IMG/VR virus record: IMGVR_UViG_3300031143_000003 | Span: 19,287-83,286 of that record | Direction: 5' to 3' (one strand) | DNA length: 64,000 bases | Origin: a virus | Shown: in pieces, positions 17,223 to 26,220 of the stretch | How the letters are laid out: each line of letters starts with the position of its first letter | How positions within the stretch are numbered: position 1 is the first letter of the stretch | Position numbers and translations under genes: made by a program | The notes under the pieces: model-generated | Databases searched by the model: none | What the model saw: only the letters and a program-made list of their open reading frames with translations | Told to the model about the DNA's origin: nothing

Positions 17223-19661
17223 TTACGACACTTTTTCTTTATATTTTTTTAATATTTCTGATACTTGTGGTATTATGCTGAATTCATCGAGTTGATCTAA
17301 TACTTGCTTCTTAAAAAATGTGTCATAATCTATGTCAAATTTATCAGTTGCGTCTATTAGGTGCAAATCATCTTCATTTAGGCATATTGCTCTGTGTCTT
17401 TCACGAGGCTTAAGCTCTTCTTCGCATTTAGATATAACATAATACAATAGCGGATTGTCAACGTTGGTTATATTTGTACCAAGTATATCATTCGTCCATT
17501 TTGCTGCCTTTACGTGCTGTGGCATTGTTTTCTTATATTCATCAAATCTTCTCGAGAATGATTTTGCCAATCCTAAATCAGCATAATCAACTGATTCAAC
17601 CTCTTCACGTAATCGGACTAGATGGCCAAGTGTTAATTGTTTTTTAACAGATAATTCGGCCAATTCATCTAACTTCACCTTCATGAATTTAGGTGCATCC
17701 TTTCTAATAATGTTTAGACCCCTAATGTATCGTTTATTTGACCCCTTCTGTATTGAGTAATATCGTTTCTTAGATGTACCAAAGTAGATGTGATCTAGAT
17801 CCTTTTCAAACTTTAAGTTCATAAAGAAATAGTCTTCATCAATTGCAGTTGCAAACTCTGGCGCAAACTCTGTTTTGAGCTGTTCATCAAATACCAATAG
17901 ATTCTTCTTCAGTTCAGGTATAGGTTTTCCGTTTAATTCAATGAAGATTGAATCGGTATCTCCATATAAAATATGATGTCCCAAATCTCGTTGCATTTTT
18001 ACTGATGCGAATTTCAATGCATTTCTAGCAAAGTAGGTGGTTGCATCTGCGCATTCTGGTTTATATAGTCTAAAGAAATTGAATCCCATTGCACCATACG
18101 TTGAGTTTAGAATAAGCTTAATCGCACCCTGTTTCTTTTCTGCTGAATACGCTTCATCTTCTGTCTCATATTCATTTGCGTCTAGTTTGCGGTTTATTTC
18201 AACACGCATTAGGAATAGATCCTTTAATAGATACGGTATAATTCCCAGTTTGTGTTTATGTCCATAGAATATGTACCTTCCACCATATATACTTTCATCT
18301 ACGCCAGTATCTATATAATCGATTTTCTGCGATTTGAGTTGGTCAACTATTTCGTCAATATCCATTCCAGCAATTTCACATTGTTGCTTCGACGCTATGA
18401 ATGTTTCAGGACTAATATTGAACGCCATAATTGTTGTTGGATATAACGAAGTATAATCCAATACTGCGACATCCCTATGTGCACCAGGCTTAGTTGGATC
18501 CAATACCATTGCACCAGCAAATGGTTGCCGTGGACTGGTTACCCTAGTTGGGAACACCATTTTTCCGTGGAATTCCTTTAGAATATAATTATCGACAATC
18601 ATTGATTTGAATAATACCAATCCAACGGATGGTAAGTTTGCAATCTGCTGCAGTGTATAATACAGTTCAAATATATCTAGCTTTTCGGCTATTTCAACTA
18701 ATATTTCAACATCCCTTATTCCATATTTTAGGAATCCAGAATAGTCGTCCATCCAATTTTTCCAAGTTGATTGTGTCAATTTTTCTATACTTGGATCATT
18801 TAGTATTTCTTTTGCAGCCGTTGCAAGTTTCCAGTTTGGTAAATTATAACCAAGATCCTGTAATGCATCCATCATATCGATGTGATCACGCCCAGTCATA
18901 AATATTTTCCAATATTCCCTACTCTTATATATTTTAATATAGTTTGTTGGGGATAGTTTCTTGTAGTCTATACCAATGTTCTTTGACCTGTTTATGATGT
19001 ATGGTAAATCATACTGACTAGAATACCATCCTGTCAATATGTCTACGTTGTACATATCTATCATATTATAGAATGTTAGTAGCATTTCATGTTCAGTCTT
19101 CGTGAAAATGAATACTTTGTTACCTTCAACAACTGATTTTGGCTCATCGTATGTTTTTGTGTGTTCAGGATGCCAAGACAATACATAGTATTTCTTATGC
19201 ATATTTGAGTACATCTGAATCGATGTAATTGGCATTCGAGCTACTTCCGGACTGTTTGCTGAATTGTCATTTGGATCATACCATGTTTCAATATCAAAGT
19301 ACATTAGGTGACGTTTGTCTGACCACTCTAATTTCTTATCTAATACATACTTGAATTCAGGTTGAACATCAGCCTCAAACGTTCGAGTTGGATGCAACTT
19401 AGATATTGCACGTACATTCTTTACGGATGTATAGAATATCTTTCTAGCTGGTTCATCGTATATACTTTTTACATGTTCATCGCTAATCTCGAATCCAGTA
19501 TAATCAATCAAGTCATCCAAATGTTCTTCCGCGTAGTAAAAATAATCCTTAAAGTTATTCACCTTAGTTACATTTTTACCTTCAGCATCGTAGCCAAATT
19601 GATGTATTTTCCAGAGTCCCCTATTGAACTCTGAACATACTCTTGCTAATTTAAAACTCAT
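17223..19661 (-). CDS. 43: Replicative DNA polymerase, family B (T4 gp43 type)
   Basis: An 812-residue family B polymerase with proofreading exonuclease, the phage replicase. Exonuclease motif I is YFDIETW (Asp123, Glu125), and YGIRDVEI with Asp317 is motif III. Polymerase motif A is DYTSLYPT (Asp402), motif B is KLILNSTYGAMG (515-526), and motif C is YGDTDS (Asp568, Asp570), followed by KKRYY. It is shorter than T4 gp43 (898). No clear ribosome site precedes the ATG. Clamp and clamp-loader genes are not in this window. Confidence 0.97.
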   Translation of the reverse strand: MSFKLARVCSEFNRGLWKIHQFGYDAEGKNVTKVNNFKDYFYYAEEHLDDLIDYTGFEISDEHVKSIYDEPARKIFYTSVKNVRAISKLHPTRTFEADVQPEFKYVLDKKLEWSDKRHLMYFDIETWYDPNDNSANSPEVARMPITSIQMYSNMHKKYYVLSWHPEHTKTYDEPKSVVEGNKVFIFTKTEHEMLLTFYNMIDMYNVDILTGWYSSQYDLPYIINRSKNIGIDYKKLSPTNYIKIYKSREYWKIFMTGRDHIDMMDALQDLGYNLPNWKLATAAKEILNDPSIEKLTQSTWKNWMDDYSGFLKYGIRDVEILVEIAEKLDIFELYYTLQQIANLPSVGLVLFKSMIVDNYILKEFHGKMVFPTRVTSPRQPFAGAMVLDPTKPGAHRDVAVLDYTSLYPTTIMAFNISPETFIASKQQCEIAGMDIDEIVDQLKSQKIDYIDTGVDESIYGGRYIFYGHKHKLGIIPYLLKDLFLMRVEINRKLDANEYETEDEAYSAEKKQGAIKLILNSTYGAMGFNFFRLYKPECADATTYFARNALKFASVKMQRDLGHHILYGDTDSIFIELNGKPIPELKKNLLVFDEQLKTEFAPEFATAIDEDYFFMNLKFEKDLDHIYFGTSKKRYYSIQKGSNKRYIRGLNIIRKDAPKFMKVKLDELAELSVKKQLTLGHLVRLREEVESVDYADLGLAKSFSRRFDEYKKTMPQHVKAAKWTNDILGTNITNVDNPLLYYVISKCEEELKPRERHRAICLNEDDLHLIDATDKFDIDYDTFFKKQVLDQLDEFSIIPQVSEILKKYKEKVS

Positions 19662-19668
19662 ATTTTTA

Positions 19669-20106
19669 TTATTTTACACCAGTTGATCCAAACCCACCAG
19701 TACCACGTGTAGATGACTCGGAATATAATATATTTTCTTTGACTATTTCAACAGTTGGATCACCTAATGGCAATAAAACAAATTGTACTATCTTATCACC
19801 TGCCTCAATATGTTGAACTTGTTGACCAACATTGGTTAAGTGAATATGTATTTCACCTTGATAACCACTATCTACAACACATGCACCAACTTGTAAGTTT
19901 TTTCTAGTTGCTACTCCAGATTTATTGAATGCTATTAGTGCGAATCCAGCCGGCACATTAACCATTATTCCTGATGGTATCATTACTGCATCACCAGCGA
20001 GTAATGTTGCAGTATGGAAATCCGTTGGGACGAAGAAATCAATTCCAGCGTCTGTTGAGTTTGCCCTAGTTGGGGATTTAACGTCTCTAACTTTTGATAT
20101 TTTCAT
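19669..20106 (-). CDS. dut: dUTPase
   Basis: A 145-residue trimeric dUTPase that hydrolyses dUTP to dUMP, keeping uracil out of DNA and feeding dUMP metabolism. The five conserved motifs are visible: TDAGIDFF, FNKSGVATR (a variant of the usual RSG loop), VVDSGYQGEIHI, and the C-terminal GTGGFGSTG that closes over the substrate. It overlaps the stop of the glucosyltransferase gene (TAATG). Confidence 0.95.
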   Translation of the reverse strand: MKISKVRDVKSPTRANSTDAGIDFFVPTDFHTATLLAGDAVMIPSGIMVNVPAGFALIAFNKSGVATRKNLQVGACVVDSGYQGEIHIHLTNVGQQVQHIEAGDKIVQFVLLPLGDPTVEIVKENILYSESSTRGTGGFGSTGVK

Positions 20107-21236
20107 TATAACCTTTCCTTTATTATTGCTGCAAATGTCTCTGCAAATTCAGTTTTATCTAATCCGCGTTTTACGTCTGCATATTGTTCGCGAATTAATT
20201 TGTCAAATGCAGACGGATTATTTTTTAAGAATACTAATCTTGATTCAACGTCTTCTCTACTGTCAACGTAGCAAAAGTTGCGAGTCAATTCATTCCTAAA
20301 TATTTTCATTTGGGGATCATATTCCCTATCAATAAAGCATACAACGTTTCCTAATATCGCCTCATTTGTCCGATTCGATATTGCAGCGTTCTCATATTTT
20401 TTGTCACTAATTGTTACCGTAGCTATAGACTTCTGATATGCACTAAAGAAATCTCTATGTGCAACCTTCTTTCCAAATGATGGATAACGCATGTCACCTA
20501 CTCGTTTTGGATTAAAATGTTTATGTTTAATATTACCAAACATAAGTACAGCCGATGTTTCAGCATATCCGAAATAGTATTTTAGCATTTTATCCTGTCT
20601 ATGTCCACCTCTAAATGTTCCACCATATACTAAATCAAGCATTCTATCCTCAATTGGTATAATCGGTATTGGCTCATATTCGTGAACAAGATATTCATGG
20701 AATGGGAAATACACAATATCTGCGTATTCTATTTCACGTTTTTCAAGTATAACCTTTAATCCATCGATGTCGTATATCTGCGATATCATGACAATGTCGG
20801 TTCTAGTTATCTCGATTTGATCTTGAGTATATTTGTTTTTCCATTCGTATTTGACTTGCTTGTCTTCTACACCTTTCCACATTTGAGCTAGAGGCAGTAA
20901 CCAGTCAGTCAACACGTAGTATACGGGACAACTTGATTTGTTTATAAATGAATATGTCATTAGGTCGCCACGGGTTTCACAACCTCCGTAGAAATTAACG
21001 TTACCATTTAATACAACCAATGCGTCATATTCATTGTATGCTGATTCATCAAAATCGTTTATATCGTGAAACGTAGCTTCAGGCAATTCAACCCAATTCC
21101 TAGTTTTGATTGTATAGTAATGTACATCATGACCACATCTATGTAGCATCTTTATAACTGCATGTACTTCGTCTGTCAATAGACTACCATTCGCAGCAGT
21201 TATGTTTGCTCCAATCTTTAATACATTTATTTTCAT
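20106..21236 (-). CDS. bgt: DNA beta-glucosyltransferase (T4 BGT homologue)
   Basis: A 376-residue GT-B enzyme that by homology moves glucose, or another sugar, from UDP-sugar to 5-hydroxymethylcytosine in DNA. It aligns from end to end with T4 BGT (351 aa): MKINVLKIGANI, NVNFYGG, YYVLTDWLLPLAQ with Asp111 at the place of T4 catalytic Asp100, LDLVYGGTFRGGHRQ with Arg209/Arg213 at the UDP-binding arginines, ISDKKY (Asp278) and Glu292. The dCMP hydroxymethylase gene lies just upstream in the same operon, which supports the call. The sugar donor could differ from T4. It overlaps its neighbour by ATGA. Confidence 0.85.
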   Translation of the reverse strand: MKINVLKIGANITAANGSLLTDEVHAVIKMLHRCGHDVHYYTIKTRNWVELPEATFHDINDFDESAYNEYDALVVLNGNVNFYGGCETRGDLMTYSFINKSSCPVYYVLTDWLLPLAQMWKGVEDKQVKYEWKNKYTQDQIEITRTDIVMISQIYDIDGLKVILEKREIEYADIVYFPFHEYLVHEYEPIPIIPIEDRMLDLVYGGTFRGGHRQDKMLKYYFGYAETSAVLMFGNIKHKHFNPKRVGDMRYPSFGKKVAHRDFFSAYQKSIATVTISDKKYENAAISNRTNEAILGNVVCFIDREYDPQMKIFRNELTRNFCYVDSREDVESRLVFLKNNPSAFDKLIREQYADVKRGLDKTEFAETFAAIIKERL

Positions 21237-21508
21237 TGTTGTTCCTTTATATAGTTATCTAATCCACCGATATATGCTACAGCGTCGAGTAGATTATCTT
21301 CCCTGTAATTATATGAGTGTCTTGACATTTTCAATGCAACAAGTACAATAAACATATCCTCTCCAGAAAATGATTTACCAGACATTCCGCTTGCAATCAT
21401 TGCTGCTCTGTCCATACCTTCACTAAATGGTCCATATTGGCGCTCTTTTTCGTCTGATCGATTATTCACGATCGCATCAGCTTGTGCTAAGATTGATTTT
21501 GTTTTCAT
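21233..21508 (-). CDS. DUF6378-like protein
   Basis: A 91-residue protein with ILAQADAIVNNRSDEKERQYG, an all-helical middle (DMFIVLVALKMSRHSYN) and DNLLDAVAYIGGLDNYIKE. This order of a Y-G-P segment, LxxxKMSR and DxxAYIGG matches DUF6378-type phage proteins, which resemble MazG/HisE-like all-alpha folds; a pyrophosphatase function is not demonstrated. It sits between the hydroxymethylase and the glucosyltransferase and overlaps both by ATGA-type junctions, so it probably belongs to the same DNA-modification or nucleotide pathway. Confidence 0.75.
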   Translation of the reverse strand: MKTKSILAQADAIVNNRSDEKERQYGPFSEGMDRAAMIASGMSGKSFSGEDMFIVLVALKMSRHSYNYREDNLLDAVAYIGGLDNYIKEQQ

Positions 21509-22332
21509 ATAAATAGTTTTTTTGCTGTTTCTTTGGTGAATGTTAAGATCTCATCCTTTGTCATATCATCTACTGGCATATACAATTTATTATCAATAAT
21601 ATAATCAGTTGTAATATGTCTATGCAATATACTTGATTTGGTTGATGCGTCTACATTGTCATGGTAGATCTTGTCTCGCATGTCGTAGTGCGCTTCATAC
21701 AAATGTAGACTTCCTGCATAATGGTAATATGACCCAAGCTCTAAATCAGGATATATTTCACGAAGATCATTTAACATCAGTTGTTGAAACAGCGCAAATG
21801 TGTATACATCATTGCATAATCCAAATATAACATCGTTTGATCGCATATTTACACCCAAATGCAATTCATTATTTCGAATAAAGAATTGCAAATATTGTGT
21901 GCATGGAAGATCCTGTTTGTTTTTTGTCTTATGATGCGGCTGATGTATTACAATAGTGCATCGTCTGGAATCAATGTCTCGATTGAATTCTGATTTTATC
22001 CAGTCCCATTGTTCGCCCAATATATACGTGCCATAGTTTGATTCAACTTCATCTTGATTATCCTTGATCTTCAGCCAAATTCCAGCATGCTTACCAATAT
22101 TATTAGTACGCTTATTCTGCGACAAATACCACAAGAACTCCATAACTGAATAGTTTTCGTTGAATTTTCTAGATGGAAAATCAATTGATAATCGAGTTGG
22201 ATCATTTAACACAAAAGACTGAAACAAAAGTTCAGTCTGTGTGCTACCATTACTATGTATCTCTGATCCGTATTCAGAGATTTCGTACAATTTGTCAAAA
22301 AACAAATCATGTAGACTATTGAATCTATTCAT
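21505..22332 (-). CDS. 42: dCMP hydroxymethylase-like (thymidylate synthase fold)
   Basis: A 275-residue member of the thymidylate synthase superfamily. The catalytic cysteine is Cys144 (DLPCTQYLQFF), the phosphate site is RSND (164-167), and HLYEAH near 210 matches the H-x-Y motif. In thymidylate synthase the segment after GLP is FN, whose Asn selects dUMP; here GLCND places Asp175 there, the change known from T4 gp42 dCMP hydroxymethylase (Asp179). I therefore call it hydroxymethylase, making 5-hydroxymethyl-dCMP with methylene-tetrahydrofolate. A DNA glucosyltransferase downstream agrees. Deoxyuridylate hydroxymethylase is a less likely alternative. Confidence 0.83.
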   Translation of the reverse strand: MNRFNSLHDLFFDKLYEISEYGSEIHSNGSTQTELLFQSFVLNDPTRLSIDFPSRKFNENYSVMEFLWYLSQNKRTNNIGKHAGIWLKIKDNQDEVESNYGTYILGEQWDWIKSEFNRDIDSRRCTIVIHQPHHKTKNKQDLPCTQYLQFFIRNNELHLGVNMRSNDVIFGLCNDVYTFALFQQLMLNDLREIYPDLELGSYYHYAGSLHLYEAHYDMRDKIYHDNVDASTKSSILHRHITTDYIIDNKLYMPVDDMTKDEILTFTKETAKKLFI

Positions 22333-22356
22333 ATGTGTATAACCTTTTATTTAAAG

Positions 22357-22379
22357 TAAATATAATAAAAAAAATTGAC
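22357..22379 (-). promoter_or_regulatory. Bipartite promoter-like motif before dCMP hydroxymethylase
   Basis: Sense strand GTCA, 11-base T-rich spacer, TATATTTA, ending 25 bases before the hydroxymethylase ATG. No hairpin is visible here, so the box is not merely a terminator arm. It would drive the hydroxymethylase, DUF6378-like, glucosyltransferase and dUTPase genes. Confidence 0.65.
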
Positions 22380-22388
22380 ATGGGAAAA

Positions 22389-22778
22389 TTATTCTTTACT
22401 AAATTTCTGTCGTACCCTATCTGATATTGGTACCGCATTTCCTTGATCGTCTATTCTTACAAATTTTATATTTGTTGCCAATATTGTATGCTGCTGACCA
22501 GTATATACATTGTGTGCTCTTGCTTCCAATGTTAGTGTTACTGATGAATTGCCTATTTTGTTTACACAAGCATATATTTTCAGTAACTGTCCCTGTCTAG
22601 CAGGCCGTACAAATTCACATTTGTCTATTAACACTGTTACAACTCGAGGAGTGTCGCAAACTTGCGCTGCGAACCCTGCTCCTGCTGCATCGATCCATGC
22701 TAATAGTTTTCCTCCGAAGAGGTTACCGTGAAAACCTAAATCAGATGTTTTTACAATGTGTGTTGATATTAAATCCAT
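22389..22778 (-). CDS. Acyl-CoA thioesterase, hotdog fold (YciA type)
   Basis: A 129-residue single hotdog-domain thioesterase that would hydrolyse acyl-CoA. HGNLFGGKLLAWIDAAG (17-33) holds the loop and catalytic Asp30 of the YciA/BACH group; FVRPARQGQLLKIYACV and SVTLTLEARA are the beta strands of the hotdog sheet. Length is normal for YciA. This is an unusual gene for a phage replication region and may act on host lipid metabolism. It lies between the RNR-linked small ORF and the hydroxymethylase operon. Confidence 0.87.
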   Translation of the reverse strand: MDLISTHIVKTSDLGFHGNLFGGKLLAWIDAAGAGFAAQVCDTPRVVTVLIDKCEFVRPARQGQLLKIYACVNKIGNSSVTLTLEARAHNVYTGQQHTILATNIKFVRIDDQGNAVPISDRVRQKFSKE

Positions 22779-22811
22779 AATATAGTCTCGTTATCCAGTC
22801 GTCTAGTCTCA

Positions 22812-22934
22812 TTAACTTCCACATGCTTCACAATCATCATTGTCAATTGAACATGCCTCAGGTTGTTTTTTATCTGATAAATCGGTTAACCATGAATCAA
22901 AATTGTCTTGTTCTTCCGTCTCATTTGGTCCCAT
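22812..22934 (-). CDS. 40-aa RNR-linked peptide with C-terminal CxxC
   Basis: A 40-residue ORF whose ATG overlaps the stop of the ribonucleotide reductase (TAATG). It is acidic, with a NFDSWLTDLSDKK helix and the end ACSIDNDDCEACGS, giving three cysteines including a CxxC two residues before the stop. Such cysteine tails terminate many class II reductases, where they shuttle electrons. Here the reductase already ends with its own CAGGAC pair, so this may be a separate redox or regulatory peptide. No homologue known to me. Confidence 0.6.
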   Translation of the reverse strand: MGPNETEEQDNFDSWLTDLSDKKQPEACSIDNDDCEACGS

Positions 22935-24802
22935 TATAATGCTCCTATTTCACATGCACCACCGGCACAAGCTAATTCTCCACCTAAGTCAGTTTCATCA
23001 GATAATTCAACAACCTTTGTTAGGTCAATTGTATGCAATGATGCAACTAGTTCATGATATTTTTCTTTTGTTATGTCTTCAAACGGAGCCTGTACGTACG
23101 TTCCTCCATTATATGGTAAAACAGATAGTCCATTGTATGAATGTCTATTTTTCCACATCCATTTTCCTGCTTCATCCCATTCGTCATCTTTCAATGATAT
23201 TGTTGCTGAAACATTGTGCGAATTGGATCCGTTTCTATGTCCAGGTGCAACCCATTCTGATGCGACCTTTTTTACACGTTCAAGTAAATCGAATGCAGAT
23301 TCTGTTCTAAGTATCGATCCGTCTGGTGCTTTTTGTGGAATAGATATAACAGCTGTATCATGTGGTCTAAAGAAATCATCTTCAATTAGTTCAGGATGAT
23401 ATATTTGTAAGTATGAATATATTGATTCGTTTTTTCCAACTCTTAATCTTCTAACATAATAATCATTATGCCATGCATGTATACCTGAACTTGTTCCCAG
23501 TACTAGACTGGTTGTTCCAGCTGGTTTCACTGTTGTTGTTCTGGCTGCTGGATTGATTCCAATTACCTTAGCTATTCGACTGTTTTCAGACTTAACCAAT
23601 TTTGCAGCTGATGTCATGTCATAATTTAATACTTTTCCAGAACCTATTCCAGTCATAGAAATTCCAACTAGTGCGTCACGTTCAGTTGTTTCCTTCCAAA
23701 TTTCACGAAGATAATGGAAGTCAGTATATCCAGCTTGCAATGTTCCAATGAATGTTGCAGCCTTTACCCTAGCATCGAAATCATCCTGGGATTCAATGTT
23801 ACTAACGTTAACTTCACATAAATTGCAGAATTGATATGGACGTAATGCTATTTCACAGCATGGGTTGGTACCCCAATCTTTGTCATTATTTAGATATATT
23901 CCAGGTTCACCAGCACCAGATAATTCAACACGTTTCCATATGTCCATGAAAAACTTTTCTGTTATCTTATGTCGCATTAGTACAGCTGAGTTATTTGCTC
24001 TACCACGTTGTGGATTCATTTCCCACCAATCACCAGCTTTACACGAAATCATATCTTCATCATGTGCACTAAATAGACTGATTAGTGCTGCTCTTCTAAT
24101 TCCACCAGCCAATACTGCATCTGCAATGTGACATACAATGTCATGTACTTCAATTGGAGATAATCCGTCGCCATCGGCTTTTGTGTCCAATATTCCAGTT
24201 ATCTTTAATACACATTCCTTTAATGGTTGTGGGCCTGGGGCTTTACCACCAGATGTAACCAACATTGCACCCTTTGGACGAATATCAGAGAAATCGAAGT
24301 CTATTCTAGAACTTCGTCTATTTCCCATGTAAGATTTCATTAACAATTTGATTGCATCAGACCAACCTTCGATTGAATCACCAATTAGGAATCGTCTAAC
24401 ACGTTTGTTATATGGTTTGTTTATTTTTGGTAAGTTTGATACGTGGTGATTTTGTACACTATATCCTACACCACATCCAGATAACAATAAAAACATTGTC
24501 TCACTGAATGAATCAATATGATCAATTGGTAAATACGAGCAATTGTATAATCTATTTGGTGAGATTTCAATTGGTTTACCACCAAACTGTAGACTTCTCA
24601 TTGAAGGCAACACTTTTTTATCAAATACGAATTTATAATTCTCATCGATTTGATCAGTTAGTTTTGGGTAACGTTTCTTGTGCATATTCATATTTCGCGT
24701 AACCAGTTCACTCCAGGTTTCTCTACGACTTAATTCCGGCAAGTACTTTGCATATTTCATGTGTACTGTTAGATCTGACAGAATTTTATTGGAAATTTCC
24801 AT
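22934..24802 (-). CDS. nrdJ: Class II ribonucleoside-triphosphate reductase
   Basis: About 622 residues, an adenosylcobalamin-dependent, monomeric reductase of the Lactobacillus leichmannii RTPR type that makes dNTPs. PELSRRETWSELVTR opens the catalytic barrel, NCSYLPIDH and SGCGVGYSVQ carry active-site cysteines, and NPCCEIALRPYQFCNL is the radical-site loop. The C-terminus ELACAGGACEIGAL holds the reducing cysteine pair. It is shorter than the 739 residues of L. leichmannii. The ATG at 24802 (MEISNK) is 9 bases after AAGGA; that at 24811 is too close. B12 must come from the host or environment. Confidence 0.92.
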   Translation of the reverse strand: MEISNKILSDLTVHMKYAKYLPELSRRETWSELVTRNMNMHKKRYPKLTDQIDENYKFVFDKKVLPSMRSLQFGGKPIEISPNRLYNCSYLPIDHIDSFSETMFLLLSGCGVGYSVQNHHVSNLPKINKPYNKRVRRFLIGDSIEGWSDAIKLLMKSYMGNRRSSRIDFDFSDIRPKGAMLVTSGGKAPGPQPLKECVLKITGILDTKADGDGLSPIEVHDIVCHIADAVLAGGIRRAALISLFSAHDEDMISCKAGDWWEMNPQRGRANNSAVLMRHKITEKFFMDIWKRVELSGAGEPGIYLNNDKDWGTNPCCEIALRPYQFCNLCEVNVSNIESQDDFDARVKAATFIGTLQAGYTDFHYLREIWKETTERDALVGISMTGIGSGKVLNYDMTSAAKLVKSENSRIAKVIGINPAARTTTVKPAGTTSLVLGTSSGIHAWHNDYYVRRLRVGKNESIYSYLQIYHPELIEDDFFRPHDTAVISIPQKAPDGSILRTESAFDLLERVKKVASEWVAPGHRNGSNSHNVSATISLKDDEWDEAGKWMWKNRHSYNGLSVLPYNGGTYVQAPFEDITKEKYHELVASLHTIDLTKVVELSDETDLGGELACAGGACEIGAL

Positions 24803-24846
24803 AAACTTCATTCCTTATATATTATTAACATTTTGTTTTTGGTAAC

Positions 24847-24856
24847 TATAAATATC
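24847..24856 (-). promoter_or_regulatory. Late-type-like motif before nrdJ
   Basis: Sense strand GATATTTATA, matching the core of the late-type family but without the leading TT. It overlaps the first base of the helicase stop codon and lies 45 bases upstream of nrdJ. Confidence 0.4.
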
Positions 24857-26220
24857 TAGCTAGGTGGATTGGCATTCAACTCGGTCATCTTTTGTTTCAA
24901 CATTTTTCGAATTGTATTCTCACTGTCATCCATACCCTGCTGCAATCCCTTACCCTGAATGGAATGCTGATCATATATGTCAAAATTACCATTGTTTGTA
25001 TTGATTTTTGCTGGGAAAGTTATACCATCTGGTCCAAATCTGTTCTTTATGATATGTATACGACCAGTTCCATTTGACTTGTCTTCAATTTTTCGACTTA
25101 ATGACATAACAAAGTCAGATGTCATTATCTTAGAGTACGATTCTGCAATCTTATCTGCCTGAATAACATCTTCATTTAAGGCGGATCTATTTGCCTGTGA
25201 CGCTGTCCATACTGGTAGCTCTAATTCTCCAGCCATACCGCGCATTTCTTCATATATGTTACCTAGTTCATGGCGCAATTCCTTGCCTTTTCCACCAGTT
25301 CCACGCAATAAATCAGCGTAATCAATTATAACTAAATCAGGTTTTTTACCTAACATTTTATATTTTTCTATGTGTGATGCTATAGTATTTATAGTCGCAC
25401 CCTTTGTCGGATAGTACTTTATTACAAGATTACCAGGTATCTTCTCAACGGTTTCCTTTACTTCAGCTATATTATACTTTAGCTCTTGATTCGCTATGCC
25501 GGTTAATACTGAATCATATCGTAGTCCAACGTACGCTTCGTTTAATTCTAGTGTGTAATGCAATACGTTGTAACCCGCCTTTATGGCTGCTGCGCCAATG
25601 TTAACGAGTAGGAATGATTTACCAATACCAGCTGGTGCAACAACTACGCCTAATTCGCCATGGCCTAAACCACCATCCATTAGATTATCAATCTCGTCCC
25701 AGCCTGTTTTGAATACATGCCTTACTGCCATATTATATCTATTGTCAACCTCTTCAACGTATTCATGTCCAAGGTTCCTATCACCACCGGCAGTCATTGC
25801 TTGATCTATTCTAACCTTTATTGCATCAAATTGTCCCAGTTTCAATAATTCAACTGAATTTAGGATGGCCTTCTTTAGCTCTTGATTCTTACAAAAGTCA
25901 ATTGTTTTTTCCTTTATGAATGTCAAATCCTGTGAATCAGTGTATTTGAACGACTCCTTCAGATTCGATATCACGTTTGTGCGTAATAAATCATCTGTTA
26001 TAGTAGATAACTCAACCTTCATGACTTCCGCCGTAGGTTGAGTTTTATATTTCATAAAGTATTTTCTAACTGTATCGACTATGAATTGATTTGCGTCATT
26101 TTCAAAGTAGTCATCTTCAAGAATATCGATGATTTGACGCAAAAAATTCTTGTCCGTAAACAAGCATGTGATGATCTTTATTTGGAACATATATCCAAAG
26201 TCACTTAGTTTATCGCTCAT
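24856..26220 (-). CDS. 41: Replicative DNA helicase (T4 gp41/DnaB type)
   Basis: About 454 residues, a hexameric RecA-fold helicase that unwinds the fork ahead of the polymerase. The N-terminal helical domain runs to about 150. Walker A is APAGIGKS (195-202), Walker B is LVIIDYADLL near 290, and WTASQANRSA near 325 is the motif 3 glutamine region. I chose the ATG at 26220 (MSDKLSDFGY) because AAGGAAG stands 6 bases upstream; the longer frame adds 27 residues of hydrophobic shadow sequence. It overlaps the nuclease gene by 11 bases. Confidence 0.92.
   Translation of the reverse strand: MSDKLSDFGYMFQIKIITCLFTDKNFLRQIIDILEDDYFENDANQFIVDTVRKYFMKYKTQPTAEVMKVELSTITDDLLRTNVISNLKESFKYTDSQDLTFIKEKTIDFCKNQELKKAILNSVELLKLGQFDAIKVRIDQAMTAGGDRNLGHEYVEEVDNRYNMAVRHVFKTGWDEIDNLMDGGLGHGELGVVVAPAGIGKSFLLVNIGAAAIKAGYNVLHYTLELNEAYVGLRYDSVLTGIANQELKYNIAEVKETVEKIPGNLVIKYYPTKGATINTIASHIEKYKMLGKKPDLVIIDYADLLRGTGGKGKELRHELGNIYEEMRGMAGELELPVWTASQANRSALNEDVIQADKIAESYSKIMTSDFVMSLSRKIEDKSNGTGRIHIIKNRFGPDGITFPAKINTNNGNFDIYDQHSIQGKGLQQGMDDSENTIRKMLKQKMTELNANPPS

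Noticed and set aside
21505-22332. Ordinary thymidylate synthase
   Set aside because: The dUMP-selecting Asn is replaced by Asp175 and a DNA glucosyltransferase is adjacent, which fits dCMP hydroxymethylase better.
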